Notes under the pieces: model-generated
What the model was told of the DNA's origin: nothing
Databases searched by the model: none
Seen by the model: the letters and a program-made list of their open reading frames with translations, nothing else
Position numbers and translations under genes: made by a program
Shown: positions 8,264-18,868 of the stretch, in pieces
Position numbering within the stretch: the stretch's first letter is position 1
Layout of the letters: the number at the start of each line of letters is the position of its first letter
NCBI GenBank assembly: GCA_963742655.1
Contig: CAVUMM010000008.1
Coordinates: forward strand, 424,312 to 488,311
DNA length: 64,000 nt
From: JAICLK01 sp963742655
Lineage (GTDB): Bacteria; Patescibacteriota; Saccharimonadia; Saccharimonadales; UBA4665
Reading direction: 5' to 3'

Positions 8264-8860
8264 ATGAGCGTATTAGTTCCAACCGTCATCGAAAACGAAG
8301 GCCGCTACGAACGAGCCTACGATATTTATAGCCGCTTATTAAAAGATCGGATCATTTTTCTCGGCACGCCGGTCGAGGAAGTCACGGCAAACTTGATCGT
8401 TGCCCAACTATTATTCTTGCAGGCAGAAGACCCTAAAAAAGACATATTCTTTTATATAAATAGCCCTGGAGGCAGCGTGTACGATGCGCTGGCAATTTAT
8501 GACACGATGCAATATGTAACGAATGACATTCAAACGGTTGGCATCGGCGTGCAAGCATCGGCCGCGGCGTTTCTTCTGAGCTCTGGGACCAAGGGCAAGC
8601 GTTTCGCCCTGCCAAGCGCGACCGTGATGATTCACCAGCCATCAAGCGGTACCCGTGGTAAAGTCACCGACCAGGAAATTGATCTGCGCGAAAGTCTGCG
8701 TATCAAAAAACTACTCGAAAGCATCATGGCCAAGAACACCGGCCAAAGCCCCGACAAAATCCATGATGACATGGAACGCGACAAATGGCTCGACGCCGCC
8801 GAAGCTAAAAAATACGGCATCATAGACGCAGTAATAACGACACCTCCCAAAGCAAAATAG
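8264..8860 (+). CDS. clpP: ATP-dependent Clp protease proteolytic subunit
   Basis: Serine peptidase that forms the double heptamer degrading proteins delivered by Clp ATPases. The 198-residue protein shows the triad in usual spacing: S99 in GVQASAAAFLL, H124 in VMIHQPSSG, and D173 in DMERDKW. INSPGGSVYDALAIYD forms the oxyanion region. The sequence near the active serine departs slightly from the common GQAASM form. A strong Shine-Dalgarno (GGAGGT) precedes ATG 8264. Regulated by HrcA through the CIRCE site upstream. No clpX follows. Confidence 0.97.
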   Translation: MSVLVPTVIENEGRYERAYDIYSRLLKDRIIFLGTPVEEVTANLIVAQLLFLQAEDPKKDIFFYINSPGGSVYDALAIYDTMQYVTNDIQTVGIGVQASAAAFLLSSGTKGKRFALPSATVMIHQPSSGTRGKVTDQEIDLRESLRIKKLLESIMAKNTGQSPDKIHDDMERDKWLDAAEAKKYGIIDAVITTPPKAK

Positions 8861-8908
8861 CCAGTATTGCTATTACATGATATAGTTCGTGTATAAGGTG
8901 TCAGCATT

Positions 8909-9721
8909 ATGGCGGAAACGAACTTTGTCCCTAATTTTGGCGGCATGCAGGATTTTAGCATTGAAATATACGATGCCGCTGAAGTTCCGGAAGAGTTGTG
9001 GGCCGCCCTTCAGGATATTCATAATGAGTCTATACGTGCGGGACTTCCAATGGATAAATGGCCGCGTGCGGATGTAATCACTAGAAAATATGATTTGCCT
9101 ACATATGTTGAGCGGCGCGTTCGGCCGCAGCTGCAGTCAGGTCGGGACGGATGGAACGATCAATTATTCAGAGACCCGCTCGTTGCAGTAGTACATGATT
9201 CCAGTAATCAACCGGTGTGCGGCGTCGTAACAACTAACAATACCTCGGCATCTGATCGAACGCCCGCACTACTAAGGAAGCCGGAGATGTGGCTAAAAAT
9301 GGTTATTCCACCCGACATTCGTGTGCCGAAATTCGGCGGAAAAAGATATGTGCACTTTCGCGAAGCGTACGTACATCCTGATGCGCAACATACATTGGAT
9401 ACAAGGGATGGCACGGTTGTCGTCAGCGGAATCGCATTGAGCGGGCTATACTACTCACTCCATCAAAGAGACCAAACGCAAATCACCGCCGCATATGTCG
9501 TACGTGGAGACCCGGCAGATTATCAAATGGAATATATTACGGCCGCACTCGGCATGCACCAAACCGGTTTTAAAGCTCCCAATAGTCTTCCCGGATACAA
9601 ACCGGACGCGCCGCTTGTCAGACTGCAACGGGAACTTGCGGATATGGCGGAAGATATAAGTGAGATGCCCGGAGCGAATCAAGTTCTGGGCGGTATCGCG
9701 GTAAACGTAATTAGAAAATAA
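8909..9721 (+). CDS. Unknown protein, possible GNAT-type acetyltransferase
   Basis: A 270-residue soluble protein. The central part (PLVAVVHDSSNQPVCGVV, then RYVHFREAYVHPDAQ, then VVVSGIALSGLYYSLHQRD and YITAALGMHQTGFK) has the order of a GNAT fold: beta-hairpin, a V-HP strand end, the cofactor helix, and a late helix followed by a G-x-x-x-T-G-F turn. The usual R/Q-x-x-G-x-A loop is not clear, so this is a structural guess. There is no close functional neighbour: clpP is upstream and rpoB begins 353 bases downstream. Confidence 0.6.
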   Translation: MAETNFVPNFGGMQDFSIEIYDAAEVPEELWAALQDIHNESIRAGLPMDKWPRADVITRKYDLPTYVERRVRPQLQSGRDGWNDQLFRDPLVAVVHDSSNQPVCGVVTTNNTSASDRTPALLRKPEMWLKMVIPPDIRVPKFGGKRYVHFREAYVHPDAQHTLDTRDGTVVVSGIALSGLYYSLHQRDQTQITAAYVVRGDPADYQMEYITAALGMHQTGFKAPNSLPGYKPDAPLVRLQRELADMAEDISEMPGANQVLGGIAVNVIRK

Positions 9722-10074
9722 AGCTGTTACGGAAGTATTTTCATACATATTGGCACATAAATTCAAGAAACGTAGACAGAAGATTGAGAATATAAATAAT
9801 AGTCTTGACAATTGCATTTCAGTCGTTCAAACTAGTAATCAAGAAGTAGTATAAGCTGGGCCGTGCTGTCGCATACTTAGAGAAGCACTAAAAACTCCCA
9901 CTTAGTTGACCTTCGCGCGAAATATTACAACAATTATCAATCAATGGGCTTACACGGAAACTAGAAAGCAGTAACTAGATTGGTGTATTTAAGGCACGAT
10001 AATTTATCGCTCAGGCACACCGCTGAATCGCCGATGTCCAAAATATCAATTGTAATAAGGGGGCGTATTAATTA
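9722..10074. other. Intergenic region upstream of rpoB
   Basis: No convincing gene. It contains a TTGACA box at 9805-9810 without a well-spaced -10 (TAGTAT lies at 9847-9852, too far away) and a second TTGACC at 9906-9911. A GGGGGCG stretch just before ATG 10075 may be the rpoB ribosome-binding site. It borders the error-rich stretch, so spacing of promoter boxes here may be distorted. Confidence 0.4.
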
Positions 10075-13000
10075 ATGGCAAAAGTTAGCAATAAGGCAAC
10101 CGGCAACAGTAAGCGGGTCTATTTTACAAAGCAAGATGACGCGATTGCCCTGCCAAGTCTCGTAGACCATCAGAAAAAATCATTCCAGTGGTTTGTCGAA
10201 GAAGGTTTGGGCGAGCTACTGGCGGAAATCAGCCCGATTGACGATTATACCGGCGCCAAGCTGTCGCTCAAATTCAAAGATTATCATTTTGATGATCCGA
10301 AGATGAGCGAATTTGATGCGCGTGAAAACAACGTAAGCTTCGAAGCACCGCTCAAAGCCACGGTGGAACTTACCAATAAAGTGACCGGCGAAGTCAAAGA
10401 GCAGGAAATTTACCTCGGTGATTTCCCGTGGATGACCGCTCGGGGTACATTCGTTATTAACGGCGCCGAACGTGTCGTCGTATCACAGTTGATCCGCTCC
10501 AGCGGTGTATTCTTCACGGCAGACCAGCATGGCACGTCGAGCCTGTACGGGGCAAAAGTAATCCCCGGCCGCGGAGCGTGGCTGGAGTTTGAAACTTCCG
10601 CCAGCGGCGCATTGTATGTCAAGATTGACCGCAAGCGAAAAATTCCCGTTACGACTCTGCTTCGCGCCCTCGGTGTGGGTGAAACGCAGATGCGCGAAAG
10701 TCTTCAAGCATGTCGACCAGGGCAAGACGAGTTATCTGGACGCCACACTCGAAAAAGACCCGTCACAAGGCCAAAACGACGCATTGATCGAGGTTTATCG
10801 CCGATTGCGCCCGGGTGATCTGGCAACCGTCGATAATGCCCGCAGTTTGCTTGAAAATATGTTTTATAACTTCAAACGATTCGATTTTTCCCGCGTCGGC
10901 CGTTACAAGATCAACAAACGTCTTAATCTTGATGTACCAAATACCATCGAAAACCGCGTTATGCGCCTTGAAGACCTCGAAGCAATCATTGCTGAGCTCA
11001 TGCGTCTGAATAATACGCAAGAACCGGCTGATGACATCGATTCACTGGCTAATCGTCGCGTAAAACTGGTCGGCGAACTGGTGCAGCGCCAGTTCCGCAT
11101 CGGTTTGCTGCGCATGGAACGCAATACGAAAGACCGTATGAGTATGAGTGACATCGAAACGGTTCAGCCGGGCCAGCTGATAAATGCCCGCCCAGTGGTA
11201 GCTGCTGTCCGCGAATTTTTCGCAGTCTCGCAGTTGTCGCAGTTCATGGATCAGATTAACCCGCTCAGCGAATTGGCTCACAAACGACGTCTGAGCTCAA
11301 TGGGCCCGGTGGCCTGAGCCGAGAGCGCGCTGGCTTTGAGGTCCGCGATGCTCACGCCACGCACTACGGCCGTATTTGCGCCGTCGAAACGCCGGAAGGC
11401 GCCAACATCGGATTGGTACTGAATCTTGCCAGCTATGCCCGCATCAATGATTACGGCTTTATCGAAACACCATATCGCAAAGTTATTAATGCCGTTACCG
11501 CCAAAGATGCTGCCGGACTATATCGCAGCGTGTGAATCTGGAAGATGCCAAAGGCAAAGTTATTGTAAAAGCCGGCACAGACTATTACCGCCGCCGAAGC
11601 AGCAAGCCTCGCAAAAGTTAAAGAGCGCGTCACCTGGCCGGTAAAGGCGAAAGTGACGACTAAAGTTGAGTATCTTGACGCATCCGCAGAAGAGGGCGCG
11701 GTTATCGCCGGTGCGGGTAGCGAACTGGACGACAACGGATATTTCGAACAAGATCGCGTAAGTGCACGCCAATACCTTAAATCCGGTGAAGTTGACGCCA
11801 ACGAGATTACGCATATGGACGCATCCCGGAATCAAATTATCGGTTCGTCGGCCGGTCTCATCCCATTCATTGAAAAAAACTACGTATACCGCTCGCTCAT
11901 GGGTAGCAACCAGCAGCGTCAAGCCGTTCCGCTGATTAAACCCGAAGCGCCAATCGTCGGTACCGGACTTGAAGCTGATGCTGCCCGCAATACCGGACAG
12001 GTTGTTCTTGCAGAAGAAAACGGTGAAGTATTAAAAGCAACAGCTGACCAAGTTGTCGTTCAATATGAAGATCGTAAAGCAACCTATCTACCGCAGCACT
12101 TTTTCCGCAGCAACGAAGGTACATGTATCAACCAGAAAGTTGTTGTCAGCACTGGCGACACGGTTAAGAAAGGTGACGTGCTAATCGAAGGCATGTCTAT
12201 ACAGAGCGGCGAATTAGCTCTTGGCAAGGATTTGATCGTGGCGTTTATGCCTTGGGCCGGTTACAACTTCGAGGATGCCATCATCATCAGCCGCAAACTG
12301 GTCGAAGACGATACGCTTACCAGTGTACACATCGTGGACTTTATGATTGAAGTCCGCGAAACGAAGCTCGGCCCGGAAATCGTTACCCGCGATATTCCGA
12401 ATGTATCCGAAGACGCGCTGCGTCATCTCGACGAAGACGGCATCGTTCGAATCGGTGCCGAAGTTCACCCAGGCGATATTCTGGTTGGAAAAATTACGCC
12501 GAAGGGTGAGCAGGAACTGAGCAGCGAAGAACGGCTATTACGTGCCATCTTCGGTGAAAAGGCCAAAGAAGTCCGCGACACGTCGCAGCGCATGAGCAAT
12601 GGCAAGCACGGCAAAGTCGTCGGCGTGAAAGTATTCAGTCGCGAGAACGGCCATGAGCTGAAGAGCGGCGTCATCAAGCAGATCCAGGTCTTCGTAGCCC
12701 AGATGCGCAAGATCAGCGTCGGCGATAAACTCGGTGGTCGCCACGGAAATAAGGGCGTCATCGCCCGTATTTTGCCGTTAGAAGACATGCCGTTTACGGC
12801 AGACGGAACACCGGTAGATATCATTCTGAATCCGCTCGGCGTGCCATCTCGTATGAACATCGGCCAGGTGTTTGAAACCCATCTTGGTATGGCTGCCAAA
12901 GCGCTTGGCATGAAAGTTGCCAGTCCGTCCTTTAACGGGCTGTCGGCCGCCAAGATCCAAGACCTGCTCAAAGAAGCCGGTTTGCCGGAAGACGGCAAAC

Positions 13001-13640
13001 AGCAACTTTTTGACGGTCGCACCGGTGAGGCATTTTCCGAACGCACCACAGTCGGCATTATGTATATGATTAAGCTGAACCATATGGTAGCCGATAAGAT
13101 CCACGCCCGTTCGACCGGCCCATACACCATGGTCACTCAGCAACCGCTGGGCGGTAAGGCGCAAAACGGTGGTCAGCGCTTCGGCGAGATGGAAGTCTGG
13201 GCCCTGGAAGCATATGGTGCGGCAAATACTCTGCAGGAAATGCTGACCATTAAATCTGACGACGTTTACGGCCGCAGCAAAGCATACGAATCTATCATTA
13301 AAAAGACAGAAATTGTCGGGCCGAAAGTTCCGGAAAGCTTTAACGTGCTCGTAAAGGAACTGCAGGGCTTGGGCCTTAAAGTTGACCTCATCAGCTCAAC
13401 CGCCGTGGTTGACGCCGAAGAAATCCTGGCGACCAACGTAGCATTGGAAGCAAAAAATCCGGCAGAATTAGCCGTGCCTGCACCGTAGTTTCAGACGTAG
13501 ACATGTCCGAAGAAGATATGATTTCAGAGGAGTTTGAAGTTGCCGGCGAAGAAGCTGCTGTAACGGCCGACGATAGCGCGACTACGGTTCCCGTAGGAGA
13601 TGATGCTACCGAAGACAATGACAGCAAGGAGGAGAAATAA
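10075..13640 (+). CDS. rpoB: RNA polymerase subunit beta (frame broken at several points, probable sequence errors)
   Basis: The beta subunit, about 1,188 residues once joined. The fork and rifampicin-region residues SQFMDQINPLSELAHKRRLS (about 11235-11295), GYNFEDAIIIS (12263-12292), GDKLGGRHGNKGVIARI (12721-12771) and LGVPSRMNIGQ are all intact. The frame shifts at least five times: an extra A in GAAAGTC near 10700 (expected MREVFKHVDQG), a missing G near 11308 (expected GPGGLSRERAGFEVRD), a pair near 11532 and 11578, and a missing G near 13485. The apparent stop at 13488 is therefore false; the true end is TAA 13640 after an acidic tail (MSEEDMISEEFEVAGEE). Sequence conservation across every break argues for indel errors, not a pseudogene. 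Confidence 0.93.
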
Positions 13641-13642
13641 GC

Positions 13643-16600
13643 ATGAGACGTTACGCATATGGCACCAATATTGCCGATTTCGACGCAGTCCGACTGGCAG
13701 TTGCCAGCCCGAGTGATATCCTGGAATGGAGTTATGGTGAAGTAACCAAGCCGGAAACGATTAATTATCGTACCCAAAAGCCGGAACGTGATGGTTTGTT
13801 CTGCGAACGCATCTTCGGACCGGTCAAAGACATTAATCCGCACGATGCCAAATATAAGGGTGTGCGTTCACGCGAAGCCGCAGTCGATAAGAACGGGGAG
13901 CTCGTCACCAAATCGATCGTTCGCCGCGAACGTATGGGCCACATCAGCTTGGCAGTACCGGTGGCACACATATGGTTCCTGCGCGGCACGCCATCGGCTA
14001 TCGGCTTACTGCTTGGTATGACCGTCAAGAACCTGGAACGCGTCGCTTACTTCGCGAGTTACATTGTCATCGGCGTCGATACTGACAAACGCGATAAGAT
14101 GCTGGCCGACAAAGAGGCCGAATTCGCTGCCGCCAAAGAGGCGGTTCGCCTGCGCTACGAAGCTGAGGCCAAGAAAGAAGGCGCAAACACTAAAGCACTG
14201 GCTGAAATGCAGACCAAAGAGCTTGAAGAAGTCAACAAAGCCTTTGAAACGGTCAGGGAACAACTTAACAGCCTTGAGAAATACCACTTGCTCAGTGAAA
14301 CAGAGTACCGTAATTTACCCGACGAACTGCAGGCTATCGTAAAAGTTGGCATGGGCGGTGCAGCACTGAAGGAATTGCTCGTCGAAATCGATTTGCACGA
14401 ACTCATTAAAGAGCCTGAACAAAGAAGCCGAAGAAGCCAAAGGACAGCGCAAGAAGAAACTCATGAAGCGCTTGCGCTTACTCGAAAGCATGGACCGCGC
14501 CGGCATTAAGCCGGAATCATGTGCGTGTCGGTGTTGCCGGTCATTCCGCCAGACCTACGCCCGATGGTGCAGCTGACCGGTGGACGATTTGCTACCAGCG
14601 ATTTAAACGACCTTTATCGCCGTGTCATTAACCGAAACAACCGGTTGAAGAAGCTGATCGAGTTGAATGCCCCGGAAGTTATCCGACGCAACGAACAGCG
14701 CATGCTGCAAGAAGCTGTTGATGCGCTGATTGACAATAATAATGCCCGCAGCGGCCGTGCTGTGGCTGCAACCGGCCAGCGCCGCCGATTGAAATCGTTC
14801 AGCGACATGCTAAAAGGTAAGCAAGGCCGTTTCCGCCAGAACCTGCTCGGTAAGCGCGTGGACTATTCCGGCCGCTCGGTCATCGTTGCCGGCCCGGAAT
14901 TGCGCATCGACCAATGCGGCTTGCCGAAGATGATGGCGCTTGAACTATTCAAGCCGTTCGTCATCGGCGAACTCATCGCCCGAGAGCAAGCCCACAATAT
15001 CCGATCGCGACCCGCATGATCGAAACCGGCGAAACGGCGGTCTGGGACGCGCTCGACGAAGTCATTAAGGGTAAATATGTGCTTTTGAACCGCGCGCCAA
15101 GTTTGCACCGTCTCAGTATCCAGGCTTTCAAGCCGGTTCTCATCGAAGGCCATGCCATCCAGCTGCACCCGCTAGTTTGTAAGGGCTTTAACGCCGACTT
15201 TGATGGCGACCAGATGGCTGTCCACTTGCCGCTGAGCAACGACGCACAAGAAGAAGCCCGCACATCATGGCTGCCAACCGTAACTTGCTGAAGCCAGCCG
15301 ACGGTTCACCAATCCTGCATATCGAGCAGGATATCGTGCTCGGTTGTTACTACTTGACCTACCAGAAACCGGGAGTCAAACAAGCAAAGCCGCGGCCGTA
15401 TTCAGATGCGGATGAAGCCATCATGGCATTTGACGCGGAAAGTCTTGGCGCTGCAAGAAACGATTCGGGTGAGGTTCCGAGGCGAAATACGCGAGACCAC
15501 CCTTGGCCGGATGCTGTTCAATGAGATCTTTCCCGGAAGATTTCCCATTCCAGGACGAATCAATGACCAAAAAGCGTTTGCAAAAAGTTATGGCCGATGT
15601 GTATCAGAAATACGGCCAAGCAAAAGACGGCGAAATTGCCGATGATTTGAAAGACCTCGGATTCCATTACGCTACCCGCTCGGGTCTGAGTATGGGCATG
15701 GGTGACTTCGCGGAAACCGCTGGTATCGAAGACCTGATTCGTCAAGGCGAAGATCGGGCAGCCGCGATTTCCGAACAATATGACCAAGGTTTCATTACCG
15801 ATGAAGAACGTTACCGTTTGACGGTCGACAACTGGACCAAGATAGACGAGCAGGTGCAGCAACTGTTGGCCGAGCAGATGGGCAGTAAGAATACTTCGAT
15901 CGCTATCGCGATTAACTCTGGTGCCCGTGGCAATATCTCTCAGATGAAGAGTGCCGTCGGCATGCTTGGTGTTCTCTCCGACGCCTCTGGCCAGGCTATT
16001 GAACTGCCGGTAAAATCCGGCTATATGCATGGTCTTACGCCGCTGGAATACTTCACCGGTACCCGCGGTACGCGCAAAGCGCTGATTGACATCGCCTTAA
16101 GACAGCCGACGCCGGTTACCTGACCCGACGCCTGGTTGATGTTGCCCAAGATGTCTTTACTATTGATGATGACATAAATGATCCTGGTTTTGCGATGCTT
16201 CGCGCTGACGCTGAAACAATCGGAGTGTCAGCTATGCATCCCGGCTGGAAGGCCGCTACGCTGCGGAAAAGGTCAGGTAAATACGTTAAAAAAGGTGAGC
16301 TGATCACCGCAGAAATGGCCGCTACGATTGATGCCGATGTCGACTGTCGATGGTGTGAAGATCATGAGTGCGCTAAGCGCCTCTTCGGCTCACGGTGTAC
16401 CGCAAAAGTCATACGGCATTGATCCGGCGACCGGCGAACTAGTGGTTGGACATCACCCGATCGGCGTAATTGCCGCACAAGTCCATCGGTGAACCTGGAA
16501 CCCAGCTGAGCCTGGACTCCAAGCACCGATCTGGTGCCGTCGTGGCCGATGATGCGGCCCAAGGTCTAACCCGTGTTGAAGAGCTTATTTGAAGTCCGTA

Positions 16601-17505
16601 CACCAAAAGGCCAAGCCTACCTTGACTGAGATTGCCGGTACGGCAAACGTCTGGGAAGAAGGCGACCACTACGTCGTCCAGGTTACCGCTCAACGACAAA
16701 GACAAAGTCAGCCTTGAAGCTCGATGGCGCAAACCACAGATCGCCAACGGCTCGGACGTCGCCATCGGTGATGTTGTCGCGGCCCGCGAAGACGGCTGCC
16801 GAACCATTGATCGCGCCAATGGCCGGCAAAGTAACATATCAGCGATAAAGCAATCATTATTTCGCCGACCAGACAAGAGCGTCAGTGCGCTACGAAATCC
16901 CCGGCTTCAAGCAATTGACCGTCAAGGATGGTGATAAAGTCGTCGCCGGCCAGCGCCTGACCAACGGTTCTATCAACTTGCACGACCTGATGCGCTTGCA
17001 GGGCGTCGAAGCCTACCCAGCGCTACATCATGAACGAAATTCTTAAGATCTTTGCCAGCCAGGGCCAGAACATTGCCGACAAGCACCTGGAAATCATTGT
17101 TCGCCAGATGTTCAGCCGGGTCCAGATCGAAGATGCCGGCGACAGCGAGTTCGTAACCGGCGATATCGTCAGCAAACTGGCGGTCGTTGAAGCCAACGGC
17201 AAGCTTAGTGAGCGCTAAGAAAGAAGCCGGCTAAGTACAACCAACTGCTGCTCGGCATCACCAAGGCCATCGCTCAGCACCGATTCATTCCTCAGCGCCG
17301 CATCCTTCCAGGACACCACCCGCGTACTGATCGCCGCTGCCACCAGCGGCAAGAGTCGACAACCTGTACGGCCTGAAAGAAAACGTCATCCTGGGCCGCA
17401 AAATCCCGGTCGGCACCGGCGTACAAGGCTGAAGATGATGAAGACGAGCGGTTGCAGACAGAAGCTAAACTTAGTCGAGTAGAACTGACAAGATTAAAGC
17501 TTTGA
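13643..17505 (+). CDS. rpoC: RNA polymerase subunit beta-prime (frame broken many times; zinc-site cysteines absent)
   Basis: The catalytic subunit, about 1,287 residues once joined. The active-site loop NADFDGDQMAVH (about 15188-15225), the bridge/trigger region GYLTRRLVDVAQD, and IGVIAAQ-SIGEPGTQLSL are recognisable. At least a dozen single-base breaks occur (for example near 14414, 14516, 15003, 15260, 15438, 15530, 16098, 16345, 16483 and several up to 17425). The N-terminal zinc segment, normally with four cysteines, reads INPHDAKYKGVRSREAAVDK; the second zinc site reads LSASSAHGVPQKSYG. Both lack every cysteine, while flanking residues stay conserved. Starts two bases after rpoB. The joined C-terminus reads GYKAEDDEDERLQTEAKLSR and ends at TGA 17505. 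Confidence 0.92.
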
Positions 17506-17531
17506 CAAATGTCATCAAATCGACTTAAGTA
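17502..17531 (+). promoter_or_regulatory. Possible promoter of rpsL-rpsG
   Basis: TTGACA overlaps the rpoC stop; TAAGTA follows after 18 bases. About 60 bases separate it from the rpsL ATG. Because this stretch has indel errors, spacing is uncertain. Confidence 0.35.
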
Positions 17532-17591
17532 TGACAGTCAGCTGATTTCAGCTTAGGGAAGCGGATATCGCGAGTAGATTTAGTTGAGACC

Positions 17592-18008
17592 ATGCCAACA
17601 ATTAATCAACTTAGTCCGCAAACCGCGCGCTGAAGGTGAATCAGAAAGCAAAGTCACCGGCGCTGCTTCGCGTAACGAACAATTTAAAGACTAAGAATTA
17701 CGAAAAGCCAGCGCCGTTTAAGCGTGGCGTATGTGTTAAGGTTACGACCAAAACGCCAAAGAAGCCGAACTCTGCGCTTCGCAAAGTTGCCCGTGTCCGC
17801 CTTACGCAATGGCCACGAAGTCTGGGCCTACATCGGCGGCGAAGGCCACAACCTGCAGGAACACGCCGTAGTTTTAGTTCGCGGCGGTCGCGTTAAGGAC
17901 CTTCCGGGTGTGCGCTACCACATCGTCCGCGGCGCACTCGACCTCCAAGGTGTCGCCAACCGCAAACAAGGCCGCAGCAAGTACGGCTCCAAAAGGGATA
18001 GCAAATAA
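17592..18008 (+). CDS. rpsL: Ribosomal protein uS12 (frame broken three times, probable sequence errors)
   Basis: S12 sits at the decoding centre of the 30S subunit. MPTINQLVRKPR opens the protein at 17592, after which the frame must shift near 17613 and again before 17636 to reach KRGVCVKVTTKTPKKPNSALRKVARVRLT, then once more near 17808, where an extra C gives TQWPRS instead of TNGHEVWAYIGGEGHNLQEH. The rest, VLVRGGRVKDLPGVRYHIVRGALD, is textbook. Residues of the streptomycin region (KPNSALRK) are normal. Its stop TAA overlaps the rpsG ATG by one base. Confidence 0.93.
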
Positions 18009-18486
18009 TGCCTCGCCACAAGACTAAATCGCTAGTTCGCGACATTCCTCCTGACCGCTTGTACAACAGTGCATTGGTACAACGTTTAATAAATCGCGTT
18101 ATGCTAGACGGCAAAAAGCAGCTGGCTGAACGCCTGGTTTACGGCGGCATGCAAAAGGCCGCTGATAAGCTGAAAGTCCAAAATCCGCTCGAAGTCTTCG
18201 AGCAAGCCATGAAGAACGTACAGCCGCACGTGGAAACTCGCTCTCGCCGTGTCGGCGGCGCCAACTATCAGATTCCGTTTGAAGTCAAAGGCCAGCGCCA
18301 AAACCACCTGACTACTATGTGGTTCGTGGCTGCAGCCCGCTCCCGCAAAGGTATGAGCATGGAAGACCGCATCGCCCAGAACTCGTCGACGCCTACAACA
18401 ACACAGGCGCAGCCGTTAAGAAGCGTGAAGACACCCACAAAATGGCCGAAGCCAACCGCGCCTTCGCCCACTTCGCCCGAGGTTAG
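18008..18486 (+). CDS. rpsG: Ribosomal protein uS7 (one frame break near the 3' end)
   Basis: S7 nucleates assembly of the 30S head. MPRHKTKSLVRDIPPDRLYNS and the RVGGANYQIPFEVKGQRQ segment are in one frame. Near 18375 a base seems missing (CCCAGAACTC, expected CAG GAA CTC), after which the other frame reads DAYNNTGAAVKKREDTH and KMAEANRAFAHFARG, the true C-terminus, ending at TAG 18486. The uncorrected frame would run to 18493 with a nonsense tail. The corrected length of about 159 residues is normal. Confidence 0.93.
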
Positions 18487-18495
18487 CATATAGCT

Positions 18496-18840
18496 ATGTC
18501 TGTCAACGAACAAACATTATGTCCTGAGACTGGATTACAATGTGAAGCACGGGCATATTTATTGAGTTACAAGAGGCAACACTCTAAATGCTGCGTAGAG
18601 ATTTCCGAGCCGAATCAGTATGACCGATAACACCGGCAGGACAGGCCGATTACTAATGAGAGCAGCGAACTTGGCAAGCGGTACTGCGACACGATCAGCG
18701 AGTATGGAAGTCTAAACGCTGTTAATGAGCAAATCGGTGCTGCATCAGAGGTAGAATCAGCAGTAGAATGCGAAGGCTCGCTTTGCGGCACTTCGATACA
18801 GCTCGTGACTAGATTGCGCCAGCAAATACAAAATAGATAG
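18496..18840 (+). pseudogene. Possible small ORF interrupted by one stop, between rpsG and fusA
   Basis: From ATG 18496 a single frame runs 114 codons to TAG 18840 with just one internal TAA at 18628. The first half (44 residues) begins MSVNEQTLCPETGLQCEARA and has four cysteines; the second half is hydrophilic, for example GSLNAVNEQIGAASEVESAV. No family is recognised. Either this is a small gene with a nonsense change or consensus error, or it is chance. A mRNA leader for fusA must also lie in this 382-base gap. Confidence 0.3.
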
Positions 18841-18868
18841 AATAATTTTCAATTCTGAAAGGACAGTA

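Noticed and set aside
9805..9852. rpoB promoter from TTGACA at 9805 and TAGTAT at 9847
   Set aside because: The spacing of 36 bases is too long; without a better -10 box I do not call it.
16330..16420. Cysteine-rich reading (DCRWCEDHEC...) in rpoC that looks like a zinc site
   Set aside because: This is a shifted frame. The frame that aligns with the RpoC family on both sides reads LSASSAHGVPQKSYG and has no cysteine.
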